DNA of 64,000 bases. It comes from Pollenia angustigena (taxonomy: Eukaryota > Arthropoda > Insecta > Diptera > Polleniidae). Below the pieces are notes generated by a model, which was not told the origin of the DNA, made no database searches, and saw only the letters and a list, made by a program, of their open reading frames with translations. Positions 22,600-34,411 of the stretch are shown in pieces. Position 1 is the first letter of the stretch. Each line of letters starts with the position of its first letter. The stretch spans positions 203,626,208 to 203,690,207 of the forward strand of contig OV884058.1 of assembly GCA_930367215.1 (NCBI GenBank), written 5' to 3'. The translations under genes were made by a program, and so were the position numbers.

Positions 22600-23920
22600 G
22601 CCTTGTCAAACAAGTTGGCAACGTTCTCAATATTAGTTAATTGTTTGATTAAGGAAATCAGGCCGCTGATGTTAAAATATACAAATTTATTTTTTTATTT
22701 TATATTTTAACATGTGATGCCTGATTTCGCCACTGACAACTCAACTTCAGTTCAGTTGCCTTCTATAATCGACCCATAAGTTTCTATTGAATTTTGTTAT
22801 CGAATTGGCAACGAAATTTTTATTTAAAATAGACGATTTCTTTAAATTGAATGGCCAATTTTTATTTATTCCTTTAAAAATTTGGTAACGTAAACTCTTA
22901 AATTTTATGTTTTGTTAAACTAAAATTTTCAATTTTATGTTTGTAACAATTGGCAAGTCAATTTAATTTCTTATGGGGTTAGTCTGGGTTTACACAATGA
23001 AAATTTTCTTTCAGAATCACTGAGTTAATGTTTGAGATGGATGAGTAGAATAGCAGGAAGAATAAGGGAAGAGAACACCCTCTCACTAATAAAATCAGAC
23101 TTTCTAAAAGAAAACTTTCATGGTGTGAATACAGACTTACATTATCGTGGCAATTTTTGAAATAAGTTGGAAACGTTGCCAATATTATAAAAACTTAGTT
23201 TCAATAAAATTTTGTTATTAAATTGATAACGAAATTTTTACTCAGCATACGCGATTATTGTTAATTTTGGTTAATTTTAATTTTATTGGCAATTTTAATT
23301 TAGTTCTTTACAAAAGTTGGCAACGTTAAGACTCTAATTTTATGTTTTGTTTAACTTGAATTTCCTATCGAACAAGTGTTTGTTTGTAACAATTGGCAGG
23401 GTAATTTAATTTCATGGCAGCTTATCAAACAAGTTGGCAACGCTGTAAGTGTTATTTCAAATAAGTTTCAATTGAATTTTGTTATCAAATACATAACGAA
23501 TTTTTTTTTAATGGCGAATTTTTAAAAAAAAAAAGTTAACTTTAATTTTATTGCCAATTTTAATTTAGTTCCTTAAAAAAGTTGGCAACGTAACGAATTT
23601 AATTTTATGTTTTAATTAAATAACATTTCCTATTGATCCTGAGATTGCTTGTAACAATTTGGAGGGTAATATAGTTTCACGGCAGCTTATCAAACAAGTT
23701 GGCAACGTTGTAAGTGTTATAAAAAATAAGTTTCAACTGAATTTGATTAACAAATTGGCAACGAAATTTTTTTTAGAATAGCCGATTTTTTTAAATGTAA
23801 AGGTTTTAATTTTATGTTTAACGAAAATTTCCTACTTTTCATGAGCTTTTTTGTAACAGTTGGCAAAGCAGTTTAACTTCTAAGCATGTTGGCAACGTGA
23901 TAGTTAAATTTTTTTTAATT
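22600..23920. repeat. Diverged tandem array, ~265-bp unit, 'GTTGGCAACG' motif
   Basis: CAAACAAGTTGGCAACG recurs at about 22608, 23427 and 23691, with weaker versions near 23160 and 23886. Each unit also contains ATTGGCAACGAAATTTTT-like and GTAACAATTGGCAGG-like segments and TTTTATGTTTTGTTTAA. Spacing between the clear units is about 265 bp. A hairpin MITE (22982-23141) interrupts the second unit. Non-coding. Confidence 0.65.
22982..23141. mobile_element. Hairpin MITE, 'GTCTGGGTTYACAC' ends (copy 1)
   Basis: GTCTGGGTTTACACAATGAA at the left pairs with TTTCATGGTGTGAATACAGAC at the right, with further pairing inside (TTTCTTTCAGAA / TTCTAAAAGAAA). About 160 bp; sits within the GTTGGCAACG tandem array. 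Confidence 0.65.
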
Positions 23921-23965
23921 CCAATCTTTTAAGTTTAAAGATTTCACTTAAAGCAAAGTTACTTA

Positions 23966-24113
23966 GTCTACATAGGTTCACACTATGAGTTTTCTTTTAG
24001 AAAGTCTGAGTTTATTTGTAAGAGGGAAGAGACTATGCTTTTCTTCTCTTTTCTCTAAGCCTTATGCTCAGACTTTCTGAAAGAAAAGTCTCACAGTGTG
24101 AACCCAGACTTAT
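23966..24113. mobile_element. Hairpin MITE, same family (copy 2)
   Basis: AGTCTACATAGGTTCACACT at the left pairs with AGTGTGAACCCAGACT at the right. Internal arms TTTTCTTTTAGAAAGTCTGA and TCAGACTTTCTGAAAGAAAA are inverted copies. About 148 bp, non-coding. Confidence 0.7.
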
Positions 24114-25700
24114 ACAAATTTGTAAACCCTTTTTTTAAACTGGCAACACAGGCAAATTTAAGATTTGACAATATTTATAAGAAAAAAATTGTGCTTTTTG
24201 GCAGTTCTTTTCAACATTTGCGGTTAAAGCCTTTAAGATTCAGATTGAATCCCAAATATCTTTTTCTTAGTTTCTAATCAAAAGTGTTTAGAATCAGCCT
24301 TGTAAAGATTTATCTAAATAATATGTTTAAATTCCAAGGAATTGATTTTCTAGATATTTTAGAACATCTAGAATCTAGATTCTAGATAAAGATTAGTTGA
24401 ATAAAGATTTATTAAATAATGTATTACGTAATTGATTTAACTGTGTCGTAATTAAGTTTATTTTCAATCCTCTATTAAACTTAAGTTTTATGTCTGAGTT
24501 TTCAGAATTTCGAATACATTTAAATTCAAATTTTTATAAATAGTAAAATAGATCAGAGACTCAGGCGGAAATTGAACCCGCCACCCTAACACACCAGGGT
24601 ACCCCATTTATAATTATACTTTCTATTAGCTTTAGGAATATGTATTTAATTAAGTTAAAAATAATGTTGCAACTGTACTATTTAACAATCATTTTTAACT
24701 GTCTTTATGAAAAATTTGTTAATGTATTTAACTTGCAAAAAATTAACATTTTAATAGACTATTGTTTATTTCTCAGTTATTGTCTGTAAAATGCAACACT
24801 GCACATTCAATTTACAAAGATTTTAATATATTCACCCAACATATCCGGTTTTAAACCGTTACTCGCATTAAAGCAAACATATACAAAGAAATAAATAAAC
24901 AATTTTATTTAGAGTTGAAATCTACTTAAATTTTAATTTTTTTTTTTTTTTTTTTTGCGCTCCAGAAAAAAAGTACATAAAAAAGCATAATTACCTAAAA
25001 TATCAACCCACACACTGAAAGGAAAAAATGCTCTAATCCAAGCCAACCCATGACATAACGAAAAATTTTATTAAAAAAAAACAGACAAGACACTCGTTAA
25101 ACTCATGGGGCGTTAAATTTTATTTTTGTATATGTTTTCCCTAAAAGTAAAAAAGTACAACTTAAACACTCATCTAAATGAATCTCATGTCGTGGCAGCT
25201 GTCAAAAGCTAAAGACTAAACGTCGTGCTTAATTTTTTAGTAAAAAATCTGCTCTCAACGCTTGACTTGAGCAAACAAACATTACAAAATAATTTCAAAC
25301 AAAATTTTATAAAAAAAAAAATATGTACTCAAAAAAAAAGGGAAGGAAACGAAATCGAAATTACTTCATACTTCAACAATGAAAACAAAGTGATGCTTAA
25401 AACTATCTTTGCACAAGCATCAAAGTCTATATTAAAACAAAAAATCTCTTGCACAATTCCGAAATATGTAGTCAGCCAACCAGACAGTCAGTCAGTCAGA
25501 TAGACAGTCATGCATTGAGCTTATGAATCCGCCAGGTATTTCAGCTACCAATGCAAGCAACTCCTATTTGCCGGCTTTAAGCTAATGACCTTAAAACGAA
25601 AGTAAAAGTACACATTGTTGCTTTTCTGTTGCTGTTTCAGTTGTTTGGCTGTCTGTTTTTATTTTTTAATACCAAAAATAATTTTCTTTGCCGACTCATA
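24114..25700. other. Intergenic region upstream of the scarface-like gene
   Basis: AT-rich; apart from the SINE-like piece at 24545-24610 no repeat or gene is recognised. The ORF at 25225-25503 is low complexity and not supported. It probably holds regulatory DNA of the downstream gene, but no specific sites are claimed. Confidence 0.4.
24545..24610 (-). repeat. tRNA-like / SINE-head fragment
   Basis: The minus strand reads TGGTGTGTTAGGGTGG then GGCGGGTTCAATTTCCGCC, resembling an A-box and a T-arm/B-box. The two boxes are closer than in a normal tRNA and no acceptor stem is found, so this is at most a SINE head fragment. Confidence 0.3.
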
Positions 25701-25709
25701 AGTTAATCG

Positions 25710-25771
25710 TATAAACCGAACCATAGAAACCGGTTGAGCTTGCGCACAGTAGTGTATTTATTTAGAGTGAG
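25710..25771 (+). promoter_or_regulatory. Candidate promoter and 5' UTR exon of the scarface-like gene
   Basis: TATAAA at 25710-25715 is followed about 35 bp downstream by an Inr-like ACAGTA (25746-25751), then by a consensus donor GTGAGT at 25766. The coding exon begins after an intron acceptor at 26053, so a short non-coding first exon (about 25747-25765) is expected. It is a pattern match only; other start sites further upstream are possible. Confidence 0.35.
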
Positions 25772-26054
25772 TGTTAATGGAAGATACATTTTTTCTTTTG
25801 TTTATTTTTTAGCGATTTGTTTTGAAATTTTTACCAATAACAACAACAACAACTAAAAGCACAATAAATTTTTTTAAGTAGCACAATGACCACTTGAGTG
25901 TTGGAGTATTAAGGCCATGATGGAGGTGTCTTTGCAAAACATATTTTATTATTATTACTTAATATTCATCAACCATTGATGAAATGGTTTAAGCGTTATT
26001 AATATTTTGAAGGTTAAATTTATTTATTTTTTTCTCTTTATTTCTTTTTACAGC

Positions 26055-29000
26055 ATGAGAGTTTCGTTGAGTTGGGTACTTTTGGCCACAGTTGCATTGG
26101 CTAGTGTTTTGTATACACAAGCTGAGGAGCAATCGTCATGGAGCGGCAGCTGGTCAATGCCAGCCCAGGATTCTATGTTAAGCAAACGGGCTGTTGATGC
26201 TGATGCCGAACCCAAACAAGGAGAAGAAGATGTGCAAGGTCGCAACTATGCCGTTTATGAGCCCGTTTATAGCAATGAAACCGATGTCAATCAAATCATT
26301 GACCAAATTATCAATTCTCGTCGTGAAGGAAGAATTTTGAATGAATACGATCGCGTCTATGAGGATGGCAATGTGGATCAGGCTTTGATGCAAGGCAATG
26401 ATATGCAAGCTCGTAATTTGGTTCGCGATAAATTGTGTGCTTTAGGTTTGATGAGCTGCGAAGAAGCCAAACGTCCATACTACTCCAACATTTATGCTCA
26501 AGGGCCTCCAAAATACGGTGGTGGTCCTTATGGTGCTCCTAAGCCCATGCCTCCACCATCTTACTTCAATGGACGTCCTCACATGTCGCCACCTCCCTCT
26601 TCAGTCAACTCTTTTGGCCCACCACGAAAAGTAGGCTATGAAAATTCCTACAAACCTGGTTATAGACCCTCAGGACCTGGCCCTAATTACAATGGCCCTT
26701 ATTTGGAATCTCCCCCTCCCTCTGCTATTGACGGTTCTTTATCATCCGCCAGTTTCAGCAGACCACCACCTGGTGCCGTTATTTATGGCAGCAAACCTCC
26801 AGGTCCCGTTTACTCCGGTCATGGACCCTCACCTCCTCCTTATGCCTTTGAAAATCCACAAAATATTCAAACAGCCGGTTCTCAACTTAATAATTTTTAC
26901 AGTCATCAATCTTCCGCGTCAGCTGCCTCTTCTAGTACTAAGGTTGTGGTGAGTGGTGGTCAACCCACCGGAGCTGCTCTCTCTTCGAGTGCTGCTGCCT
27001 TGCAACAACATGTGCATCATCATTATCATCATGTTGATGAGTCAGATGCCGCTAAGGTTCCCACTGTGGCCATACCAGTAGGCTCGGGTCAAACTATTAA
27101 TACTGATTTCTCTGCTTTAGCTCAATCATCCACCGCCTTTACCCCTCAAACTCAGGGTTCCTTCCAGAATTCCGCTTTTACTGCTGGCTTTAACGGTGCT
27201 TCGCAAGGTGGTCTATTGTCTCAAGGTGCTTCTGGTTTCGAACAAGGTCTAAATAGCTTCAAACCTAATGTTGATTTGTATACAAAACCTTCAGCTGGCC
27301 TATCTACTGGCTTTGGCCAACTCGGTTTCGGTCAGTCTGGTTATGGACAGCCTAGCACTTCTAGCCCCAGCTACCATAGTCAAAATCCCAACTACTACAA
27401 AAAGGAATTGCATAATGTTGGTGGTTTAGCCGCTTCTTCCGGCAACAATTTCAATAGCTTATCCTCCGGCTATGGCAATGAACAATTCAATGGTGGTTAC
27501 GATGTGGCTCGCAATCAATTCGTCGATTGTCAGTGTGTTCCTTTCAATCAATGTCCTGCAGCAGATCGCATTGGCCGCAAAGAGGATTTGATTTTACCTA
27601 TTGATCCTCGTAATTTGGGTAAAGACATTGAAGCTCTTAGTGATGAAGCTGCTGCCAATATTACCCTCTCTGCTACACCCGAAAATAAATCAACTGATAA
27701 CAAATCTGAGGATAAGGCTGAAGACAAGAAACGTAGCAAACGTCAGGCAATCCAAGAAGATGACAGAATACAAGATGATGCTGCTAGTGATTTGACTCAA
27801 GATGCTGAAGGTGTAAGTACAAATTTAGCTTTAATATTAACTTTAACATTTTTAATTCCTTAACAAAAGCTGAAATTTTTGCTAATAATATCCTAAAACA
27901 CTAAAGCCTTTAACAGTTTAATACTCCTGCAGTTTAAGCGGTTTTGTCTAATAATGCTGCACACTACGCTGCCTAAACTTAAACGTCTTCATGTTCTTAT
28001 CGGATCGGTAACTCTCGTCGAAAATTTATTAGGAGGGCATACTTGAAGTGCGTGTGTTTAGTTTTTATGCGGTAGCGTATGTGCTTTACGTAACTAATCT
28101 AAACTAAAACCGATCGTCCGATCGTTTGCTAACCGCACTTTCATGGAGTTATATTTTTGCACGCACTTTTTAATGTCGCATATGGGCGTTGACAAAAAAT
28201 AAATTAAACATTTTGAATCTTTAGCGTTTAGGATTGCCGGCTTTACAAGCCATTGAATTGATACGACGCAAAATTTTGCCAACTTATGGTGTGTCTTTTG
28301 GCCTTCCCTATCCCAATCATCCTGGCGGCTATCCTACCAATGTTTTGGGCGATTATTATCCCGCACAGAATCCTCACTTTGGTGCAATTGGACCAAATGG
28401 TCTAAATCTGGGCTTAGTTAATGTAAATCCACTGGTTTCAGTACAAGTTCAGAAAACTGAATATGGAGAAAAAGTAGTTAAACCGTTGGTTAATTTACAT
28501 ATTACGCCAAGTGCCAATATCTTTGATGCAGTAGGAAATTTATTCAAATCAAAGCCTCATGTTGTGCACAATAGTCACTACCATCATCATGACCATTTTT
28601 CCGGATTTGAACATGGTCACCATCATGAAGGTCATATTTTCACTAGTCCGGGACCAGTACAACATTTTCCTTTAACAGGACCTAGTTTAAACAAGTATGA
28701 AATTGAAATGATTTCCAGTGAACCAATTTTCGAATATCATTCAGGTCCCCATATATACACAGAACCAAGTTCTGATCATCATAAGGAGTTATATGAACAT
28801 GCGTCTAGTCATACATCTTCATTTGGTCAAACGTCTCATGACCACAATTCCTTCGAAAGTCAAACATCTTATCCCACTGTGGGTACTGGTTTCGGCTCTA
28901 ATACGTATCCTGCGACAGGTAGTGATTACCAACACACCTCGAGCCACTTTCCAATTGGAGGCGCAAATTTTGCACCTTCTCCGCTTACGAACGCACCAGT

Positions 29001-30402
29001 TCACGAATACACACCACATGCTCACTATACTGGTTTTGGTACTAGTGGTTTTGAAGGCAACACAGATTTTGCAAATCTATATGATCGAAGCGCTCGAGTT
29101 AATCAATCTTTAACGTTCTCTGAATCAGAACGTTATCGCAAAGGCAAAGAATTGGAGTACACTAACACAGATTTTAACACTCCAATACCAACTGAAGCTC
29201 CTGGGGCAGCTGAAGGTAGTTCTTATATTACATTTCCCAGAGATCGCAAAAGACGTAGTATTGAAGAACATGAAGAGCCGGCAGAGAAACGTAGTAGTAG
29301 TGTTTTAGCTGAAACCGTTAATATACAAGAGGTACAGAGTGTTGAAGGAATTTTATACAGGGCATTAAATTCCAAACCAGTTTAAACTAATGTTTTTTAA
29401 TATCAATTTTATTTTAGCGTGCTTATTATGGCAACCGTCCTGTACAAAAAACTTGCCGTGTTAATGAAGTCTGTTGTCGCCGTCCATTGCGACCACCTCA
29501 ACAACCTCAACAGCAATTTGGTCGTTGTGGTGTACGCAATGCTGCTGGCATTACCGGCCGTATTAAGAATCCCGTGTATGTAGATGGTGACAGTGAGTTT
29601 GGAGAATATCCCTGGCATGTGGCAATTTTGAAAAAGGATCCCAAAGAATCGATTTATGCCTGCGGTGGTACCCTGATTGATGGCCAACATGTGATAACAG
29701 CTGCTCATTGTATTAAATCGTAAGTTAAGGATTTTCTTTAAGCGTTTTTTGGAAAATATACAAAAAATTCACTATGATTTTCTCTTTAATTTATTTAGAC
29801 AAAATGGTTTCGATTTAAGAGCTCGTTTGGGTGAATGGGATGTTAATCATGATGTCGAATTCTTCCCCTACATTGAACGTGATGTTGTTTCGGTTCACAT
29901 TCATCCTGAATACTATGCCGGTACTTTGGATAACGATTTGGCTGTTTTGAAATTAGATCATCCTGTAGACTTTACCAAGAATCCCCACATTAGTCCCGCC
30001 TGTTTACCCGATAAATTCTCTGATTTTACTGCTGCTCGTTGCTGGACAACTGGTTGGGGTAAGGATGCTTTCGGCGATCAGGGCAAATACCAAAATATTC
30101 TCAAGGAAGTCGATGTGCCAATTCTATCCCATCACCAATGTGAAAATCAATTGCGTCAAACCCGTTTGGGCTATAGTTACAAACTGAATCCCGGTTTCGT
30201 TTGTGCTGGTGGTGAAGAAGGCAAAGATGCTTGCAAAGGTGATGGTGGTGGCCCCTTGGTTTGCGAACGTGCTGGTGTCTGGAATGTTGTAGGTGTTGTC
30301 TCCTGGGGTATTGGCTGTGGTCAAGTAAATGTTCCTGGTGTTTACGCTAAGGTAGCCCACTACTTAGATTGGATCCGTCAAATCACTCAGTACTATAAAT
30401 GA
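26055..30402 (+). CDS. scaf: Scarface-like secreted CLIP-domain serine protease homologue (inactive)
   Basis: Exons 26055-27812, 29418-29719 and 29799-30402 join in phase (0, then 2) to give 887 residues. The Met at 26055 lies 1 nt after a splice acceptor (26051-26053); the upstream in-frame TTG at 26007 is in the polypyrimidine tract. Signal peptide: residues 1-20. A conserved N-terminal segment (ARNLVRDKLCALGLMSC), long Pro/Gly/Ser/Tyr-rich linkers, a His-rich patch (about 318-327) and a furin-like RSKR (about 560) follow. CLIP-type cysteines are CQCVPFNQC (about 491) and CRVNEVCC in exon 3. The chymotrypsin-fold domain starts near 639: His683 in AAHC, Asp733 in DNDLAVL, but the serine site reads GDGGGP (Gly836), so no proteolysis is expected. 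Drosophila Scarface, a JNK-regulated secreted pseudoprotease in dorsal closure, has this architecture. Orthology rests on recalled similarity. Confidence 0.85.
28225..29331 (+). CDS. scaf: Optional in-phase exon of the scarface-like gene (369 codons, His/Ser/Tyr-rich)
   Basis: Between coding exons 1 and 3 is an open frame entered by a good acceptor (TTTAG|CGT at 28225) in phase 0, exactly matching the phase-0 donor at 27812. It ends either at a phase-0 GAG|GTACAG donor (29331/29332), which would splice in frame to exon 3 for a 1256-residue protein, or at a TAA at 29383-29385 if that donor is not used. The text is low complexity: a proline-rich start, HHH runs (about 28590-28635), many Ser/Thr/Tyr, and a dibasic RKRR (about 29247). 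The donor beyond GT is weak. Alternatives: constitutive exon, cassette exon, or alternative terminal exon; no AATAAA follows the TAA before exon 3. Confidence 0.6.
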
Positions 30403-30783
30403 TTAAATGTTGCCTCACATACAACTACGCGACGCAACAATTGTTGCTCCTCACGTGACATATTTGAATTTCATTTCTAAATCGCCATGTTTTTGTATTT
30501 TTGTTTTCCAATCTTTTGAAACATCTTTTAATTTATTGTGTTTTAATTTATTAGTGTTGTAAGCGAGCGTGCTCTCAACTATTTATTGTTTTTGTTTTTA
30601 TACATTTTGTTATCGATTGAGATTTGTAGACGAGTGATCGGAATAAGATTATCTTTGGCCATCTTTCTGCATTGAGAAAGCTGGTCAAGGTATATATTGA
30701 TCTGTTAAAACCGTTAGAAATCAATTAGGTTTTATTATTTAATATTTTTTTTTTATAATGTATTTAATTTATTGTTCTAATTA

Positions 30784-30789
30784 AATAAA
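30784..30789 (+). terminator. AATAAA poly(A) signal of the scarface-like gene
   Basis: AATAAA about 380 nt after the stop codon, followed by a GTTTTGTTGTT-type GT-rich stretch. It predicts a 3' end near 30805-30815. Confidence 0.6.
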
Positions 30790-30814
30790 GTTTTGTTGTT
30801 AAAATAACTTATTT

Positions 30815-31328
30815 TTGTCTTTGTTTGGTTATAGTTTATGGGTCAACAGGTGACGTATCGTCACCGTAATATGCAAACCTGCTATATCAACTTTTTGAGT
30901 AATTGAGATTTGGATGGCGAGTGGTAGGGAAAGATACGCCTCGTCGACCAACATGTAGTTTTTCTCCAATTTGAGTCTTGAAGTATGTAAAACTAACTTT
31001 CCTCTCAAGCTGCAAATATGAAAAATAGCAAGTTTTTGTCTCTCCTGTAAAATGTGCTGAAAAGGAGTTTGCAGGTTTGTATATTAAGCCGACGGTATAT
31101 TTCAGGAAGCAAACATATTTAAAAAAGATTTTGTACTACTTTTGACGTATCCTTAAAACAAATTAGCCAGACAAAATAAAAAGGGTAAATAACAATACAA
31201 ACAGGCATGTGGTATGTTTTAGGAATTTATTAAAGTATAAAAAAAATATAATAAAAGGGTGTTTTTCTAGCTCTCTCGCTAATGAAGTGTATTTGACCTG
31301 TTTTTCAGTATACTTTGACACATCACCA
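30815..31328. other. Spacer after the scarface-like gene
   Basis: No ORF or repeat recognised. Sequence becomes the mariner-like relic from 31329. Confidence 0.45.
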
Positions 31329-32480
31329 TGCAAAGGCTTTCACCAGAACAACGTTTGCAACTCCTGCACATTTTATTTCCAAAGCTCGCGCCCTTTTCGC
31401 CAAACTTATAGAGCACTTAGTCAAGTTAACGCTGCACATTATCGCCCATCTAAGCAGCTGATACGCAATACTATGGCTCACATGACCACAATTACTCTTT
31501 TGGATAATATGCATCTCAATCGAGCCCGACAGTGTGTACAGAAGAAGCCATCGCCGTTGTAGACGTGAGTTTAACAGAGGTCTCGAATTTATCGATCCGA
31601 CGCCGTTCTTAGCAATTCGGTCTCCACTCCTTGGACATTTCTGAGGAAAGATCTTGGCCTGTAACCATATTAAATTCAACTGGTTCAAGAATTAAAGTCA
31701 GCGGACCATCAATTGCGTCGGTGAACAGGCTGAGACTGAACTGAAAGTTGAACCAGATTTTTATTGTCAAATCCAGGGTTTAAAAAACTGCAATAGAAAC
31801 AAAAAACTGTCAAACAAAGAATGGACAATTTGTGTACAACGTTTTGCTTTATCTAATGAATCAGAAGTAAAAGCAACAATTTTTGTTTTGCCAATGGCAA
31901 ATAAAGAAGTAAAAGAAATGGAAGTTTTTCTACTTTAACTGCAGTTTTTTAAACGCTGGTAAAATCATATTTAGCGATGAAGCTCTTTTCTGGTTTAACG
32001 GGTATGTAAATAAGCCGAACTTAAGTTTTTGGATAAAGCACAATCCTCATAAGATTCTTGAGACTCCATTACATCCCGAAAACGACACTTTTTGGTGCGG
32101 TTTGCATACCGAAGGCGTCTTCGGCGCGTTTGTCGTTATGTCCGAAATCTGAGTCAATATTACTACGAATGACGAATGCTACAGGCAAATGACTCGTGAT
32201 TTTTTTTATTCTTCATATCATTGGAAATCATTTGAAGAAGAAATTGTTTTAATATGACGGCGCAACATTCCGTAAAACAAACCATAACTTCGTAAAGCCA
32301 AACGTTTGGTTACTGAATCAACTTCAGAAATGGACCTATGAATTTGCCACCTCGTTCGTGTGATTTCACACCTTTGGACTACTTTTTGTTGGCATACGCC
32401 AAATCGCTGGTCTATGCTGATGAATCAGCAACAATTGATCATTAAGCTAAAAATCGACACACACTTTTAACGAAATAAGA
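31329..32480 (+). pseudogene. Tc1/mariner-superfamily transposase relic
   Basis: Starts with MQRLSPEQRLQLLHILF, the usual N-terminus of an insect mariner-like transposase. It continues in shifting frames with NLSIRRRS, then near 31975 SDEALFWFNGYVNKPN (DDE-domain catalytic Asp with the SDEA.FW pattern). LHPENDTFWCGLHTEGVFGA follows near 32070, and PPRSCDFTPLDYFLLAYAKS near 32347 (third acidic position). Multiple stops and frameshifts. The short ORFs at 31209-31562 and 31323-31688 are by-products. Confidence 0.75.
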
Positions 32481-33377
32481 CCAGTGCCCATTAGGGCTAT
32501 AACTTTTTCACACTTTTTGCGAATATCAAAAACGGCATAGTAAAGTTGTGTAGAACATTCAAAGTTATTAATAAAAAATATGATTTTTTCGGATTGTTAA
32601 AAAAGTTCACGCAGGGATCGGGTTGAAGTTTGAAAACAACCATTTTTATCTCACGGAAATTTTAAAAAATATACAGCAGATATTTGTATATATTCCTTTA
32701 CGTATCACTTAAATGCTATTTTGGAATTTATCCACTGCTTTAAAATTCTTGGAAGGTTTTAGAAATTTGCTTCCCTGCGTGAGGTTTTTTTTCGCAAAAC
32801 GGCGGGAGACAAGTGTTTTCATAAATAAAACAGTCTTGGCCACTCCGAGGTACTATGCCAAAAATTTGGTTATAATCCTAGTGCCCATGTTCTGTAACTC
32901 TAGCGTTGAGAAACATTTCGATTGAAATGTGTGAAACTAAACAAAAAAAAACCATATATTGAAACAAAGAGCTGTTTTTCTCACTAAACTGTATATTTAA
33001 CTGTTTTGGCGAGTACTAGCTGTCACGCCCTATGCTCCAATGGGAGTTAGAGGAACACATATATATATATAGCTGTCACGTAAGGGAATTACTCGCCAAT
33101 TTGCAGAAAAAGTGTGTCTGTAACATTTTTGTGAGAAAAGTTCCCGCTTTGAACTGTCAATTAAACTCACTAATAAAAATGGGGCGAGACAAAATTTTAA
33201 CACTAAAAATCTATTAAAAATGCAAAATACAAAGAATAAAATTTTGTTTTTGCGCCTTTTTTTATTGTTTAATTATTTTGCTTTTAACCTTTTTTATAAA
33301 ATATAAGAATATTTTCAAAGCTCCTTTGCAAACAACAAACATTAAAGTCGCACTTTAGAATATTTTTAAAGCCGACG
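32481..33377. other. AT-rich spacer
   Basis: Contains a short TA run near 33058 and a repeated AGCTGTCACG (about 33018 and 33071). No gene or bounded element recognised. Confidence 0.4.
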
Positions 33378-33479
33378 CACAGAGGGGTGAAATCGCAAAA
33401 AATGGAGATTAATTAAACTACTTGTCCAATTTTAAAAATTCTTTCACTATTTGAATGCTACGTTACCACTGAGTGACAT

Positions 33480-33790
33480 ATGCTACACATATTTTGGAAA
33501 AGTGGGCGGTGCCACTCCCCCTATTAAAAATCGCTCTAGCTGCCATAGCAATAGACCGATTGCCATGAAACTTTGACCTGCTAATAGTTCTTGGATATAC
33601 TTGGTTATGATTGGATAAAGGGGCGTGGCACCGCCCATATAACCTGAAACTTAGAACGGATATATCTCATGAACCATCAAAGGTATGAAGATAAGATTTG
33701 GTTTATATGTTGATCTAACAGTATGAATTATATCCAAGGTGGAATAGGGTGGTGCCACGCCCCCTTTTAAAAATAGCTCTGGCTCAGTCG
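33480..33790. repeat. 'GGGCGTGGCACCGCCC' repeat nested in the Transib element
   Basis: Contains GTGGGCGGTGCCACTCCCCC (about 33502), GGGGCGTGGCACCGCCC (about 33620) and GGTGGTGCCACGCCCCCTTTT (about 33748), plus GAACGGATATATCTCATGAA. This module is widely repeated in fly genomes (general knowledge). Non-coding. Confidence 0.5.
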
Positions 33791-33999
33791 GATTTTTTTT
33801 TTGTTTTTTGAAAAAAAAAGAAATAAAATTTTTCCATAGTAATCAATTTATTTTTAATATAATTACGTAAACGAATTGGGAATTATTCTATCATATTTGT
33901 AACTAAATTCGGGACTCAAAGCAGATATTTAAATTGTTCGATTGTGTACGGATGTGTCTGGTGATAGCTTGTATACATTTATTATAAGGCATGTGTTTT

Positions 34000-34411
34000 T
34001 GACCTGCTATTTTAAAAAATATGCCCGTCGTCATCTGTATCATAATTTGTGCCTTCTGGTGCCACGTTCGTCAAAACTGAAGGCGAAACTAGTAGATCTA
34101 CTACAGATTTTGGAAGTTGGTGGAATTTTTTTTTTTGGGCAATTGTGTTTTACCAGATAGGATTGGATCTGAACTTAGTAGGAACCTATTTAATATGTCT
34201 TGATTGCAATCCTACCGACTTCATTTGCGAGAAAAATGTTCTCTGAAGTTTTTAAAATCTTTGTTTCGGGCTTCATGGGCTTCCTCAGACAGTTCACCGA
34301 TCGATAATAGCGCGTGCGAAATGATACTGGGCCATGTATTAAAAACTTATGCAAGGTTGGAGGCATGTTTAACCACTGATACTTCTGAATACCGCTCGAT
34401 ATTGTGAACAA
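34000..34411 (-). pseudogene. Transib transposase C-terminal remnant, frameshifted
   Basis: Minus strand, in order: NMPPTLHKFLIHGP (34410-34320), then after a one-base frame change ALLSIGELSEEAHEARNKDF and KNFREHFSRK ending at a stop. Then SSDPILSGKTQLPKKKKF and QLPKSVVDLLV follow further left (about 34000-34180). The GxLSEEA-EARNKD segment and the MPPTLHK.LIHG segment are hallmarks of Transib transposases. At least one frameshift and two stops; not functional. Confidence 0.75.

Noticed and set aside
22600..23920. CRISPR-like or regularly spaced repeat array
   Set aside because: Units are long, diverged and contiguous without unique spacers, in a eukaryotic genome.
26007..26054. Longer N-terminus for the scarface-like protein starting at 26007
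   Set aside because: The codon is TTG and the stretch is a polypyrimidine tract ending in CAG right before the ATG at 26055; it is an intron end.
30124..30360. Minus-strand ORF over the protease-like exon
   Set aside because: Antisense shadow of a well-supported coding exon.
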